64,000 nucleotides of DNA from Larimichthys crocea (GCF_000972845.2 NC_040025.1:19647399-19711398), one strand, 5' to 3'. Positions 45,626-60,213 are shown, counted from the stretch's first letter. Program-made: numbers and translations. Notes: generated from the sequence alone by a model not told the origin.

Positions 45626-47314
45626 TGTGATGATAGAAGTTTCCAGCCTGCCAGTGTATTCTGTTGCATTGATACAATAGTCCAATCAGTTATCACAAAC
45701 TAAGACTGTTTAAATGTGCTAACTTACAATCAGTGTATAGTAGATGTAAGTTAAAATGTGTCACTGATAAAGCTATTTAAAACCTAAATTAGCAATGCGG
45801 CCGCAAAATGTATGTATTAAAAAGTATTGAATTTGACTTCAGTGTTCCTGCATATACACTGCTAATGAACTGGCAGGCTAAATTGTTACACCTTTCAATG
45901 TCAATGTCCTCAGAAGGAGTCATGTGATGGCTGGTGTCATCAGCCATAATCAGAGATGGCACATTCACATGGGACCAGGTTTAACATGTCATTGCATACG
46001 TAGAACAGCACACATGTAACTCAACTGAAACTTTCCAGTCATGACACTCGTGTATGTGACAACCATTGGGCATGCTGCCCACTGTGCACACAGAAGGTTC
46101 AACCTCATTGTGTTCTGCAGCCATGATGTCTGTCTGATGACCTGGAGCTGACCTTCTTAATGGCAAACAGTAGCTGTCATACATCGACTGTACAAATGTA
46201 CAGACTTGTCTGTCTGTAGTTCTCATACTGACCGTTCTATGCAGAACACATGCCATTTTCCGTATTTAGGTAGTTTCACAATGTATTACCAAGCTGAGAA
46301 GGTCAAATTAAAAAGGTCATATGTGGAAAATGTGAAAGAAATTAGTCACGATAACTGTCTGAAACATTAAATATTTAAGGCAGTTGGAACAATTCAGCAG
46401 TTCACAGCATAAGATAACTCAAGTAGAGGAAAGGTAAAAATGTGAATGTGCGGTGATGCGTGGCCACTTTGAGGAAAAACCCCTCACAGTACAAATTAAG
46501 TTATGTCTCAGTGAGTGGTGAGTGACTTGCAGACATACACCAGGTGTTTTTTAGATGAGGCGTTTTTTAGGTATCTGATGAGGGAGACTGATTTTCTTAA
46601 GGTTTTATTTACCTGGGTACTCGTGCTGAGAGACACTTGGCTGCTGAAACGACGTAGCTAATGTTAGAAAATGTTTTTAACAAATACACTGGCATACATA
46701 AGCAGACATCACATAATACGAGCACTCTAAATTTAGCTGATGAGTCTGAAACCCCCACAGATGTTGTTAATGGAGTCTTACAAGGCATCACTTCATTTCC
46801 TCGTCTTGCCGATCCATAGTGCTGGTCTTTTGTATGAAATGCCACATCAGCCCCTCCTGTGTTTAGGTTTTTGTTGGCACAGCCATGCAAAAGCCTCGAT
46901 TGTTTAGAATTTGCTGTTTATTTTCACAGTCTCTAAATGTTTTAGAGAAAACCCCTCACCGTAAAAGATTGACAGCCTGAAATCTCTGTTATGCTTTCAG
47001 CATCATTTAACTCAGACTGAAGGGTTTGTATGCATGCAGTTTCATTCCTGCAGTCTGCCCCTGTCTACTTTAAAAGCTGACTCCTATGGGCATTTGTATA
47101 TAATTTTTCAAAGGTCATAAACTCTCACTATGCCTGACGAAGTGTAGCTGCACTAAGAGGTTTGGATGTTTAACCATCAATATCAAACGTGAGTTGCTAC
47201 TCTAAAAGATGTTGGTGACATCTGATTTTGATTGGTGTTAAATTTAGAGCTGGGTGTTTTTGTTCCTAAACAGATACTTAAAAGATTTTTTAGAAATTGA
47301 ATAAAAATGAGATT

Positions 47315-47398
47315 AAATTTGATCATAAAAATCTGTCTGAGAATCATAATTTCCTCAAATTTGATCATAAAAATCTGTCTGAGAATCATAATTTCCTC
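47315..47398. repeat. Perfect 42-bp tandem duplication
   Basis: Units 47315-47356 and 47357-47398, each starting aaatttgatcataaaa and ending aatttcctc, are identical. They lie in non-coding sequence. Confidence 0.95.
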
Positions 47399-50300
47399 AA
47401 ATAATTCCTTTCAATACATGATAAAATCTAGCTGGCCTCATTTATCTTCAGAAAATACTTGGTGTACACCACATTGGTCCTTAAATCAGCATTGGGAAAA
47501 AAAATGTAATTCTGTCGGCCCCTGTGGACGAAAGCAGGAGTCTTTCTATCGCGTATCTGTCACCGAGTGACAGGTATTAAGAAAAACTACATAGAAATAG
47601 TCAATCTTCCTGCTGATGGTCTGTTTGTTCATATAGATCATATAGAGGCATCACTATTGAACTGTATTAGATTTTTTAATGGCATGTTACTTATTAAAGC
47701 TAATTATTCATTACACAGCTCGACCTAAACACAAAGCAAGGATGAGAAGAATAGAAGTATGTGTAAATGTATTTCAAGTGTTATCCATGGTGCCTATTGT
47801 GTGTGCATGAGCAAAAGGCATTCAATGACACAACAGCTTATATAAACTCAAATAGCTAAATCTCAGCAAACAATAAAGCATTAGAACCACACCAATAATT
47901 GCAGCATATTTCTTCAGGCGTGGCAAGGATATTTTTCCATTAGTAAAGCCACAAGATGAACAAAACTAGAGAGAGAGTGTGTGTCTGTGTGCGCGTGTGT
48001 GTGCACACGCTCATTCTTGTGTTGTTTATAACCATGTCCTATCATTTTTCCACTGCACTTGTTGTTGCAATGGTGAATTTGTGAGGTTGGTTTTCAACAA
48101 AAACTACAGCTCTCCACAATCCATCCCTGCTTGCTTCCAAAGGCACAGCAGTTAATCATTAATACTGATACACTAACTTCAGTTCATTGTTGTTTCATTT
48201 AGATAATGCTCAATTGTTTTTTCGCCCAACCACGTGGTGCTAGCTTCCACGCATAGTTTCATCCCAGCCATTCACAGTTTCACTGTGGCATGGCAGTGAC
48301 AGTAATAGTAGTTTTCATTCATAAGAATGACCTGATTGCCTCTACAGTTACAGAATATTTAAAATGGTGCAAGAGGTACTATTGCAACTATTGCTTGCCA
48401 AAACAAACAAACCAAAAAAAAATTCAATTGATTATTTCTATTAAGAGTTATAGTTTGACTAATAGGTGTGATTGTGAGGCCTGTGTTTTGAGAAAAAAAA
48501 GAAAAAGAAAAAATCAGTCTGTTGGTGATCCACCCCTTCCACACACAAAGTAATTCAGAATAAGTGAGTTATTGTAAATAATTGTTGGGAAATTCTGAGT
48601 TGGATATGGCTGCAACAAAAATCCCTTTGTGTTGTTCTGTAAATATCAAACTACCAATGGAGAAAATGGAAAAAAAAAACAAAAACCAAAATGGGAAAAA
48701 CCAAATTATTGCACATATCTGATGTATTTTTATTATCATTTAAACATTACGTGGAGAGAAAAGATTACAGTGAGTTTACATTCTCCTCTTGAGCTCAAAG
48801 GACAGACTAGAGAACTCTTAAGTGTAATGGGTGAAAGGCCAGAGTCATTGACAGCCCCTATGAGGTAATTATGTGTTTGTGTTTATAGCATGTTGACTTC
48901 CCACTCTGTCTCTCTTGTGCACTCCATCTTTCTGCCTCACTCCCCCACCTCCTCCGCCTCTCTTTCTCCCTCTCTGTTCTTTGCACAAGTCGTCTCCCTC
49001 TGGGAAGAGGTGCCTGAGATGTTGGTTCGGCCATACATCTCTGTCAAAATCTCTATGAATAAATTAACCTTTTAAAGATTAGTCCACCCTAATACCTCAG
49101 GGTTTTTTAAACAGAAGAGCGGAGCCCCTCCAGCCCCCACCCATTCTACGCCAAGCCTCACCAACTTGGTGTTAATAGTGGAACGAGAACTTTTAAAGGC
49201 ACAGGCGTAATTTTTTCACTGACTATAGAATTATCATTATTTTTTACATTCCTCATGTTAATTTTGATTCTTTGATTTTATTGATATTGAGCTTGTGGTA
49301 CCCTGGCAACCCTGGTGTTAGAACTTGGAGATTTTTTTTGCATTTTATGTCAAACATATTTAAAAATTTAAAATAAACATTTTTTTAATATCTTTGTGCG
49401 TCATTGTTATGGATTGGATATGATCATGTTTTAATCACCGCTTTAATGACGGGGTCATGGGACCACACGGGTAGTCACACCTCAGGCTACATAAGCAAAC
49501 TGTAAACAAATCTCAAATTGAATCCAATTAATATAATTAAATTATTTCGAAAATGCACCCAAAATGTTGAAGCATGATACCCAAAAAGTACAGGTTGGGT
49601 AATATTATTAATATTCACACATGTTTTCATTTGTGTTGTTTAGATAATGATGGTTGCAATGGCAAAATACAGATTTTTTTAATTGACATAAAGCTATAGA
49701 CACAGTACATTCCCCTGAACATATGAAGCTGAACAAGAGTCTCCTGCTCATGACGCTAAATAACATAAATATTTACAGAATTATACGAATGGCGTACTAT
49801 TGTTTCCTGTCTTGCTGTCAGTATTGTTTTCCACCCTGCAAATGTGCGGTTAGTTTACTGCTGATAAAATCTGAAACGGAAAAAGCACACAAAGTTTCTG
49901 CTATGACATAAATACTGTATTTCCATCCTTAATGTTTGAGGCAAGCTGGTCAGGGGAATTAAACTTTAACATTCCTGTACTTACACATTCCCTTTACACC
50001 AGTGAGTCTGTAATTATTTGTAGTATGACAAAGCATTAGCAGTTCATTGGCAGAAAGATGCTGGTATTTGCAATTGAAAACGAGAAGAAACAGATTTTAT
50101 ACACAATTTAAACTCTTCAGTTGCCCAAGTTTAAATATGTTTCCTACAATCTGTTTCAACACAGCTCTGGGAGGATGTCCAGTAATTCTTGTTGTTCCTT
50201 TACATAAAAACGTCTCCTTGAGACCTGTAGTGAGATTCCGCCAAAAGCAGGGAGCGGTTGGATCAGGCTCTCCCTGGCCTTTTTCAATGACTTGGGTTAT

Positions 50301-50949
50301 TTAGATGGAGAACAGCACCTGGAGTAGCTCCAAACACCCGTAGGCACTCAGACTGAATATATGTGATTCTGGCTGCCTTTACAACATGCATGTTGATGCC
50401 CCAATATTCTGTCTTTTTGAACAGATTTGCTGAATTTTTGCCTCAATAACCACAGCTGCTGAGAAGATATTTACTGCTTCCACTGCAGAACAAGACATTT
50501 TGTCATTGTTTTGGAAATGTGAAAAATTATGCCTTGCTGAAAAGCATATATTTTTTTAACAACCAAACATAACAGTGGTCTCTTGTTGGCAATTGGGCCA
50601 GACCTATCCACCTTGGTTTTTCAAACAAATCAGGATAATTATGAAGAACAGGTTTTAGGTTGAAATTCCTTGAAAAATAAACCATTCTTGACTGAAAGAA
50701 TATGACATGTATTGGCTATGTCACTGGTTTTAGGTTTCACTCTCAGGGCAGGCAGAGGCGTCTCCTGGACTTCCTGAGCTCTAACTTGTGCCAACTCATG
50801 TACTGTGGAACTAGAGGTCCCCTCCTCCTTTATTTTGGGTGAGTGGGGCCATCAGCGAGGGAGGGGTGAAGGACAAGAGTTTCTCCATTTCGCCAGTCCT
50901 CCTGGTCCTCAGTCTCCCCTGTTCGACCTCATCACTCAATCTTCGTTTA

Positions 50950-51420
50950 GCCCCTGACATGTTTTAGCCAAGCACTCCTGGCCTAATTTATGTCTGTAAA
51001 GACAAGCTTGGCAAAGGGGAGCTTCCAGTAAAAGGCCACTGCCTGAGCCACTGACCCACACTGCGGCAAAGTGGCTAATTGAATTTATTTTAGATGGGAG
51101 GAGGAAGCGGTAATGTCTCTATTACCACGCAAAGAAAAAAAAAATCTACCATCTTGGAAACTTTGGGGCTACACAGATGTTCTCCTGAATGTGTTTTTTT
51201 TCCCCTGCCCCATTCAGACGACTTGTGATGAGAGTCAAGAGGGTCATGCTGACCTTTGCTATGAGTCTGCAACGGATGACAACATGTGGCTCCCTAATTC
51301 ACGAAACACATCCTCTTATAGTAGAAAGGCCAACACTGCAGAACACTGCCCAATTATCTTAGCTGGCCTCCAGACAAGTCTAGAGTGCCCTTGAGATTTA
51401 TGGCCCGAATTCCCACATCT
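50950..51420. promoter_or_regulatory. Candidate conserved non-coding element
   Basis: Two neighbouring higher-complexity blocks, one with GTGGCTAATTGAATTTATTT near 51070 and one around 51220-51410. The second follows an acceptor-like ccccattcag and could be mistaken for an exon, but no donor-bounded frame matches a known protein. Low confidence. Confidence 0.25.
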
Positions 51421-53829
51421 AATGGTAAAGCAGAAGTTATTAACTTTTCAAAGTAAGTCTGTCTCTCATAGCCATGCACCCATGTCCCCCTTCATTTTTG
51501 TGTCTGCACAGGCTTAGTTTAATTGCCTGATTAACAATGACTACAGCTGCTCTACAGGGCAGGGGATTTGAGCGAAAAACAATATTATAACTCTATGTTC
51601 ATGTAGCTGATGATGTTTTATGATATGTCTAATAAGTCAGTATGGTAAGTCAGAGGACCAGAAATAGATTGTTGCCTTATATCTGATACACACTAGTTTA
51701 GAGACAGCCCAGTAGGAATGAGAGCAGTTCTTGTTTTCTCTCAATAGGAGGCACCAGAGATCACAGAATGTCCTCGTCTCTCACTTAAGTTGAAGAGCAC
51801 AGCCCATCTTTTGGTCTGCTTCCCTGCCCCTATGCTGCCAGACCCACAACAGCAGCAACAGTCCACATATGGAAATGCTTGATTTGATATAGTGTCATTT
51901 TACTTTGCACAAATGAGTATATGCATGTTCTCCTCCTTTCTGCAACCCGCCACCGCCATCCCTATAACCCATAGAGTGTGAAATGCGATCCACGGTTACT
52001 ACCAGTGCTGTTAAAAAAAGAACACACTTCTTATTAAATAATTATCTACTTACACAAGATGGTTATGGATTGGCGCTTGAAAGTCATTTTTCACTCTGAG
52101 AATCAGTCACTTTATGCCTGATAAGAGGACATGGTACGGTATGTCTTATAATGCGTACATGAAGGAGATATGTAAAACATATTAATCCTGGATTTTTCCC
52201 TGAGCCCTGTTCTTGGACACATCAGCACAATGCATAAATGTTGAACAATAATGGAAAAAAAAAATCCTACATTCATCAAAATTGGCCAAAATCTTTTTAC
52301 AGGGAATTTCTTGCTTTCTGCTACAATATTGTGTCAGTTCTGACATTTCACTGAATTTAAGCCATTTGAGGTTTAAATATTTAGGTCTATGGTGATTAAT
52401 AAAATGTTAATATCAAAGAGGATATGATTAGGAAAATCAATCATTTGTCGTCTTTTTCTTCTCCTAACATAAATTCTCCTCACATAAATCATACTGTATT
52501 TTTACTAGCAGCAGACAGTGTCTGTGTTTTATTCTCTACATGTACTGTTTCCTTTTTTTAAATAATGTCTGACGTCATTAAGACCTTGGAGTCGCACTCA
52601 GTTCTTGGGAGTTTCTTTTTTTTTTTAACTACAGCCTTTCAAATGATCTCTACTATGTATTCATAGCACACACGCCGTGCAGTTGAGAATTATTTTTGCC
52701 TTCTCCATGTAATGTTTTAGGGGTAGAAATGCTCCAAACTACAAGGCTGTAACAGACTGTGAAATGACTGATGTACACTATTGTTTTCAGCCTGTAAGCA
52801 GAAGGCTGCAGGTAAAAATGTGTGTTTGGGAGGAATCCAGGACCCATAGAGTACAGTACAGCACAAGCACCAGCCAAATTTTCTGAGGACCAGAGGAGAA
52901 AGCAAGAAGTACAATGTTATGATGTAAGCCATCAAACCTTCAAAATAACAGTGCCAGTTGTGATTTCCTGAGATTTCCCAGAATTTTTAGTTTCAAGCTG
53001 CTGGTAGTAAACGGCATTGCATCGTAGGAAGATTTTGTTTTCCCCCTTTTTCGGCTGTTAGCTGTTGTGAGTGGAAAAAAGGTCCCTGCTCCAAGTGGTC
53101 AAATAACTGCAGCTCTTTTCAGCTTCTGTGTACAGCCCGCCCGCTGAGATGTAAGCAAGGGGCCAGAGAAAACCAAACAAAACAACAGTAAGCGGGCTCA
53201 ACGGACTGGATTGCCTTTGCAAAGAACAATGTAAGAACAATGATATTTTTCTCCAAAGGTAGTATTACCAGAAGGGCCTTTGTTTCAGTTTAGCAAGAGC
53301 GATGGTAATCTGAGAAATCCTTTTCCCCCTAACATTTATAAAAGATATACGGTCAGTATTGGTTGGACATTGCATTTATTCATTATAATGTAACACTTTT
53401 CCAAAGATGCACAGGATATTCTAAATATTCTGGACGTAAAGATGATGATCATGAATTTGAGGTATATCACACACACTTTACTATAATCCACCTTGTTTTT
53501 CGCAGAAGCATTTTCTCCTGAAGAATGTGCTGGATTTAATCCTGTGTGACCAGAGCAGAAAGGATTTTCACTCGTGAGATGTCATGGGGAACGCGAACAG
53601 AACACCTATCTGTTACCTTTTACAAAGGGAACCAGAGTTCCTCCTAACTGAACAAATGGACCTGTCTTGTGCGAGAGGGGGACAAAGGCATTCTCACTTT
53701 CAACACCCACGCCACTGTAGCCCCCAGCCCGACTGCTGCCTAAAGACCAGTAAAACTGTTCAAATGTTTCCTCCGCCCCAGAGTCTGGGCTAGTTCCCCT
53801 TAATCTCGTACTAGTTGAGACCTCAAGAG

Positions 53830-54045
53830 TCTGTCACCTTTCCTGTCACGCTCGGCTGCCTGCAGCCGATTGGCCAGCAGCAGATTTATTTCTCCCTGTC
53901 AGGGCCAATAGCGTGGCGATGTGGCTCAGCCCACTGTTTAGTTACAGTGACAAACATGCTGATTAGAGAGGCCCGGATGATGGATGGCTCCTCGCCGGAG
54001 AGCAGCCCGAGTTTTTAGCGGGTCATAATGGGCCTGACACTGCAC
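53830..54045. promoter_or_regulatory. Candidate regulatory element with CCAAT boxes
   Basis: GC-elevated block with two inverted-CCAAT-like sites (CCGATTGGCC near 53866, GGCCAATAGC near 53902) and an ATTAGAG core near 53963. It ends at a (CT)n run (54050-54075). A promoter or enhancer is possible. Confidence 0.25.
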
Positions 54046-55053
54046 AGCCCCTCTTTCTCTCTCTCTCTCTCTTTCTCCCTTTCTTTCTGTCCTCTCCTGG
54101 CAGATAGACCCCTCCCCCACAGGTCAAACTCAAAAGGTCAGGAGTTAACGGGCCAGCCTCTGCGTATTGCCGCCAAATCAAAATGACCCTGTTTGGAGTC
54201 ATATTTGTAGACACTCCATCATCATCATGGCCACTGCGACACCTCTATTCCCTTCTTCCCCGTGGCCTTTTCTCCTGTGACCACAAGCTCCCACACGGGT
54301 AAATAGAGGGGTACACAACCCTGTTGGCTTATTTAAACTGCTGCGCCTTCTTACTCACTTTTGTGCCACAGAGACGCTCATGTGGAGAATATGCACACAG
54401 ACGCACAAACACCCGCTCCCTCCTTTTAATGCAGGTTTTCTTATAGTGTTGTATTGAATTTATTTCTACCAATTGGATTGAGCATGTAGCTTGCAGAGTG
54501 TGTCGTGGACTGTTTGGTATTGAGTCGTGCTTGAGCGACTGTTCTATCTGGAAATATAGGTCTACCACTTAATCCACTCTGAGGTCTGCAGCACTCAGAC
54601 CTCTGCTAGAAGCTTGCGCCGCTAAAACCACTGGGATGATTTCACCAAAGAATATTTCAACCGACCTTGACATTGAGGCATTGATTTCTTTCATTCTCTG
54701 CTACCTGGCTCCACTTGGTACATAGAAGCCATATATATACATATCCAATGGCAAAGTTTGAACCTCTGTGATTTTAGCATTTGCTGTTAAACAGTCAATA
54801 CATAGCCGACCCTTTGTTCTTGAGCTGCAGCCTCAGTAAGAGGTAATGCAAGCCAGCAAGTTGCTTTGTAACAGAGTTGCTGCATTGCTTTGAATTTGAA
54901 GGGCCAGATGTTTAACCTGACTGGTGATTTTAAATATGCGCCCAGTCAAATCCAAAGAGATGGTTCTGGCTTAGCACTGTGGACTCCAGGTCCTAGGGGC
55001 CACTTTTTCCCTGAACATCAGGATGTTGTGCCCAGAGGCACAGTGCGTGTATG

Positions 55054-55060
<7 letters not shown>

Positions 55061-55098
<38 letters not shown>
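55061..55098. repeat. (GT)n microsatellite
   Basis: An uninterrupted GT run of about 37 bp preceded by GTATGTATATAT. Confidence 0.95.
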
Positions 55099-55099
<1 letters not shown>

Positions 55100-58000
55100 A
55101 GAAGCTGGGAAAGTGCAGTGCAAGAGAGCACCTCATTTGTATTCTTTTCGAAACAGATGCTCTGCTGCATTAACGACTTCTAACTAAAACATTCATAAAG
55201 TGTTATTGGATTTTTAGCAGTGGGGTTAAGAAGTGTGACCTTGGAGGTCTGAAGGTTGCCAGCTCTTCTCTCTTTTTCCTTCCCTCCTGGCCTCCTCCCC
55301 TTTCCTCTTTCTCTCTGTTTGGACGCTCCGGTGACATCACAGCAGCTCCGCTTCAAATTGGATGCAGAGAGTGAGAAGTTCAGCAGTAGCCCAGGGCAGT
55401 GAATATTTTTCCATTTATTTAGGGGGGTGGGTGGAGGAGAGGAATTGGGGGGGCGAAGCAGGACATGCAGACAAAAAAGGGGCAGAATACATTACAGGTT
55501 AAGTAATAAGTAATCAAAATAGTACCTTCTGTGTGTATGCATACTCCACTCAATCTCATGGTTAAGTGAGCCATAGCTGTGCTCGAGTAGAATCCCCTTT
55601 GGACACCTGGCGGTTTTGATGAATAAATCAACAAAGAAGTAGAGAGAAGCAGACAAAGTAAAGGGGCATCAGAATTTGTTACCTTGCTTATTCTATCATA
55701 GTATGACATATAAGGATTATATTTGCCCCACTGATGTAGTAACAGTCGCACAGCCTGGCATGGCTATTGATATAACTGCTAAATATGGCTAGACTTTGCT
55801 CATCTTTCCCTTTTTTCCAGCAATCAGTAGTACAAAACAATTTTTTTTTTTTTTAACTAACAAAGCAACAGTGTATTAAGTAACTTAAGTAAACTTAGGT
55901 AAAGCTTTAATCACTTTCTGTCCCATTGGCATCTGCACAAAGATAATAGGTGTGAACTCACTCAAGTGATGTTTTTTGAAGGAAGATCCAATTTCTATTA
56001 TTCCCATTTATGAAATGCGTGAGATACTGTTACTATATTCACTGTGGTGTATACACAGATTGTCCAATTTTCCAGAGAGGATGTAATAAGGAGTAAGTAG
56101 CACTTCACTCAAAATGCATCATTACGTACCTGTCTTATTTGTCTATAGGTCAGAATTAATCGCAAAATCTACACCTCTTCTGTGGCAGATGTTAATTTCA
56201 TAATGATCCTTACTCTACTGAAGTCAAATTACTACTTGCCCATTTTTAGTTGAGCTAAATATGCAAAAGTAGTCTTAATGTCACTGTTTATGACACAGGG
56301 CTTTTATTCTTTGCTGGATGGGCCGCTTTAAAAACATTTGAGGCGTAAATAAAAAGCATACCCACTTCTCCAGAGACCACCGCACCACTGTATGCAGTCA
56401 GAATCCCTGCTTGGTGTCTTCCCTAACAGACCACCTAACATGTATCAAGGCCAAGACCACAGTGGCCCCGGGTTTAAGTCTGACTCTAACTCTATTCTGC
56501 ACGTCATCTCCTCTCCTTTTCTATCTGTCTTTAATGTCGCTGTAAAGTATAGCTAAAATGCCTAGGCCCTCCAAAAAATAAAAAAAAGAATCCCTGCTCA
56601 TCAAAACAGATATTGCACAAGGTTAGGTTGCACTGTAGGCACATAACCTTGGTGCCTAAGGCATCACCTCTTAGGATTGTGGAAAATGTTTTACTAAGCT
56701 GAGTTGAAGGTCAATACTAGTGTTTTCTGTAGTTTTATTTCCCTCTCTTGGCTCTTCTTTGAAGCTCTCTGTTGCATGTATCTGTATTTTACTACTAGGA
56801 AATCTTTTTTTCTGTGTAACTAAGTTTGCAACTGCTGCCCTGTAGAAAAGAGGCTGACTAAGGCTGGCTAAAAACAGATTGTGATGACACAACGACACAT
56901 CCATTGACCATTGACCTGTAATGATGTCAGTGCTGTCAACATGGGAACAAGGCCCAATCTTTGTGGCATTTCAAAGACTCACTTATTCTCCACTGTCCTC
57001 CTGTACCATAATGACAGCAATAACATTTTTATGAAAATTAATGTTCAGTATCACCGTACACACACATTTAGCGAAGTTGTCACTCTCATTCTCTCTCAGG
57101 TATGGTGTTTAAAATACTAGTGATGCTTTTTAGTCTCATTTTTAAATCCTCATAACCTCAAACTGTTGGTTTGTGGTCAGTGTGAAGCTGAGTTGAGGCA
57201 CCGTCTCATTTCTCCCACTACAGTTAATAGACCAGTATGAGTCACCTCATTCCTCTGCCTGTTCCTCTGCTGACTGAAGCTGTCCATGTCCGAGTGTGTG
57301 TGCTCATGCGGTTTGTGTGGCCGTTCATGCATGTGTATGTGTATATGTGGTGGAGAAAGAGGCCCACAGAGAAATCCAGGAAATCCTAGGCTCTGGTCCC
57401 GTTTCTTGAATAGATATGTGTTTTATGTGTGTCTAGTGTATGCTGTGCGCTTTATGTGTTAGTGGCTTTCAGCCTGGGCCTGGAGGAAAGACCATGTAGA
57501 GAGAAGCTCATACTCAAACAATCATTCGCACAATGCATATCACATTACGCAGCCCTACGCTCTCTGACTCACACTCGTGTAGCAGTTATGGTTCTAATCA
57601 ACAGATCATTCTTGACATTAACGCCACACCTTCAAAATGAATTGCAGTTGCCTCGAATGAAGAAAGTTGTGGATTGAATGGGACTGTGGCATCTTTGATC
57701 AGGTCTTATTTGCTCCCCTGTTACAAGCTCTCTACAATAATATCTGGCAAAATGGATTGGTCATTGGATTGGTAAATCAGTCTGAAGGGCTGGACCTTCG
57801 TAATACAGCAAGTGTAATTTAGTGAAAGAGAAAGTGCTAAGCCACCATGAAATAGAGGTTGGAGTTTGATGCCAGGCCCAGTTTGTCTTGTCACCATGCC
57901 AAACCATCTGTATAGACCAGAGGGAAAGTCAAAACAGTATTTGCTCTACTCCTATCCATCTTTAACTAAACCGACCAACCAGCAGGAGCAACCTACCAGC

Positions 58001-58289
58001 GGGACCCCACAGCCTGAACTGAATGTTGAAATCCTTAACAATGAAAAAGCCACTTTCAATGAACATCCACTGCATATATGAATGCTGTGGGGTTACCATG
58101 GAGACAAAATATTTTTGACATTACGCAGTTGTTGTGCTGCATTCGCCGAGTGGATTCTTGCTGGAACTGATCTCTATTATATTCCCGAAGAGATGCAGCC
58201 CAGAGACTGCTCATTAAACTGGCCACCCATGCAATAAACATATTAAATAAACCACAGATTAGAAAAGGCTGTCTTTTTGTTTTACCGGT

Positions 58290-58490
58290 CTCGCAGCAAA
58301 GAAATTGCGCTGCCCAGTTTGAGATGGATTTGATGGCTCTTAATAGTGTCTGCCTCTATTTAATAATGCCCAGTCTACAACGCTAGACTATGCTTTATTG
58401 GTCTGTTTGAGTCCGAGCACAGAGCCATTAGCAGGGGCCAAAATAGCCCATAAAAGTTGGGCCAAGTCTAATTATGTGCCAGTGTTATAA
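58290..58490. promoter_or_regulatory. Candidate conserved non-coding element
   Basis: Dense in homeodomain/Hox-like cores (TTTAATAATG, TTTATTGG, CATTAGC, CATAAA, CTAATTATG) and free of simple repeats. Function inferred from composition. Confidence 0.25.
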
Positions 58491-58719
58491 TATTAAGTAT
58501 TTTGGAATGCGTCAACATTGCTTTATAGTTGATATATAGTCTACATCTTTATGGTAATTAGCATAAAACAGTCAATAACTGGTCAGTCACTCTTGAATTT
58601 ACTTCAAAGACCTACACTGATGACTGACCATACCATAATTTTTATTTCTTAATGGTCCAACATAGGGGGGCATTCTTCACTGGGCTTTCCTACCCAAGGT
58701 GGTGAACTTTATTTCACTT

Positions 58720-58935
58720 TAGAATTACATGCTTGGATGTGGAGTGATTAGCATAATTGTCCCATGCTCACATATGGCTCGTATCGACAGTGGAGCAGAA
58801 CTGCATATCAAAGAGGACGGCATAATCACCATAATTACAATTGAGGATGCAATTACTGATATTATTGCCTTATTAGTGTTGATTTTGTTTCACACACTTA
58901 CCAGAGCTGAACAAAGAAAAGAGAAGAGGTAGAGG
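58720..58935. promoter_or_regulatory. Candidate conserved non-coding element with POU-like site
   Basis: GATTAGCATAATTG (58746-58759) resembles a POU/homeodomain composite, followed by ATAATTACAATTGAGG and GCAATTACTGATATT. A 67-codon ORF crosses it, but its composition follows the AT-core motifs and no protein family was recognised. Confidence 0.28.
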
Positions 58936-59934
58936 TTGTCCTGTACGTGAGCACTGTACTTCTTTAACTGCTTGCCCTGGTGGCGTTAATTCTTAACCTC
59001 TACTGACACGGCTTCCTTGGCCTCTTCCGCAAGGTTAATATCTTTAATAAAAGTTAATATGTGGAAAAGCTAACACTCTCTGGGTTTGTCCCACCAGACT
59101 AAATTAGACTTCTCACTGGACCCGGCCTCTCACTGTATCATTTTTTTGGGTGACGTGTGAGCAGCAGTAAATTGCTTTCTTATGCCGAACGTTCGTCCTG
59201 CAGACAGCCTTGTGTTGTTTGTCTGACCTGCTTTGATTTAAACTTTCATGGCTGCAGCCTGTGGTTTGGTGGAAACTACAGTCAGATAATGTGTGTACAA
59301 CCTCTCTCATCACCTTGTCTTACCCATCACCTCTCCGCCTTTCTTCGTGTCAGCCTCTCGTGTCAGCCAAATTTCTCTACAGGCTTCTTCAAGGACTGCT
59401 TTATTTCTTCCAAATGCCTTTTCATTACAGCTCATTTTGGCACTTTAGCAGAGATTCTGAGCTTTCTCAGATCTGTTATACTGTGTGAATGTTCATGTAA
59501 ATGGCAAATGTTTTTCTCTTGCCATAAATTCACTGTTATTCTCCTTCATTTGAAGACTTTGAGGCGAGATGGTACAGTGCCATTTTTTGCACCCCATTTC
59601 ATTTACTTAGATGCCCTGAGGAGGATGATTCAGTAGGGCGTGTTCCTGCATGCCTACGTGCACATAATATGTAATGTGTTCTTTGTGTATGATAAAATGA
59701 AACATATTTGTATGTATGGGTATAACAAGCTTATTAAATTTTCTGTGTATCCGTGTGTGAGACAGTGTGTGTGTGTGTGTGTGTACAGACAGATGTGCAT
59801 GGAAGCGTAAAAGGGAGCATACCTTGTGCGCAGCCACAGTCAAGGCCTCGGGCCGTGTTTGCACTGGGTGACAATAACCCCTTTTATTCTGCTTCTGCCT
59901 TCACCAATGTTTTGATTTCTACTTAAAGTTTTAT

Positions 59935-60115
59935 GTCAGTGCCCTCCCTCAAGGGTGCCATTACCTTGTATGCTAATAGAGCTATGCATATTCTATTACT
60001 GCTGTCAGGGCAAGATAAGGGACACATTCAGCAAAGGAGCACTTAGGGGCCAATGAACCCAGCGAGGGGTCCTGCTGCTCCTGCATTATCAGTCATCTTC
60101 ACATCTGAATGGAGC
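59935..60115. promoter_or_regulatory. Candidate conserved non-coding element with octamer-like sites
   Basis: TATGCTAAT (59969-59977) and the nearby CTATGCATATTC look like POU-class sites, with an AGATAAGG GATA-type core near 60013. The block ends at the compound microsatellite at 60129. Confidence 0.28.
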
Positions 60116-60128
60116 TGGCTTATGGGCC

Positions 60129-60150
60129 TTCTCTTCTCTTCTCTTCTCTT

Positions 60151-60207
<57 letters not shown>

Positions 60208-60213
60208 CTCTCT
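60129..60213. repeat. Compound (CTCTT)n-(CT)n microsatellite
   Basis: Six or so units of TTCTC are followed directly by about 24 CT dinucleotides and a short interrupted CT end. Confidence 0.95.

Noticed and set aside
51218..51394. Exon-like segment after a good acceptor (ccccattcag)
   Set aside because: No reading frame resembles a known protein and no clear donor follows; a conserved non-coding block is more likely.
58729..58932. 67-codon ORF starting MLGCGVIS
   Set aside because: It tracks AT-core motifs in a putative enhancer, lacks splice partners and resembles no family.
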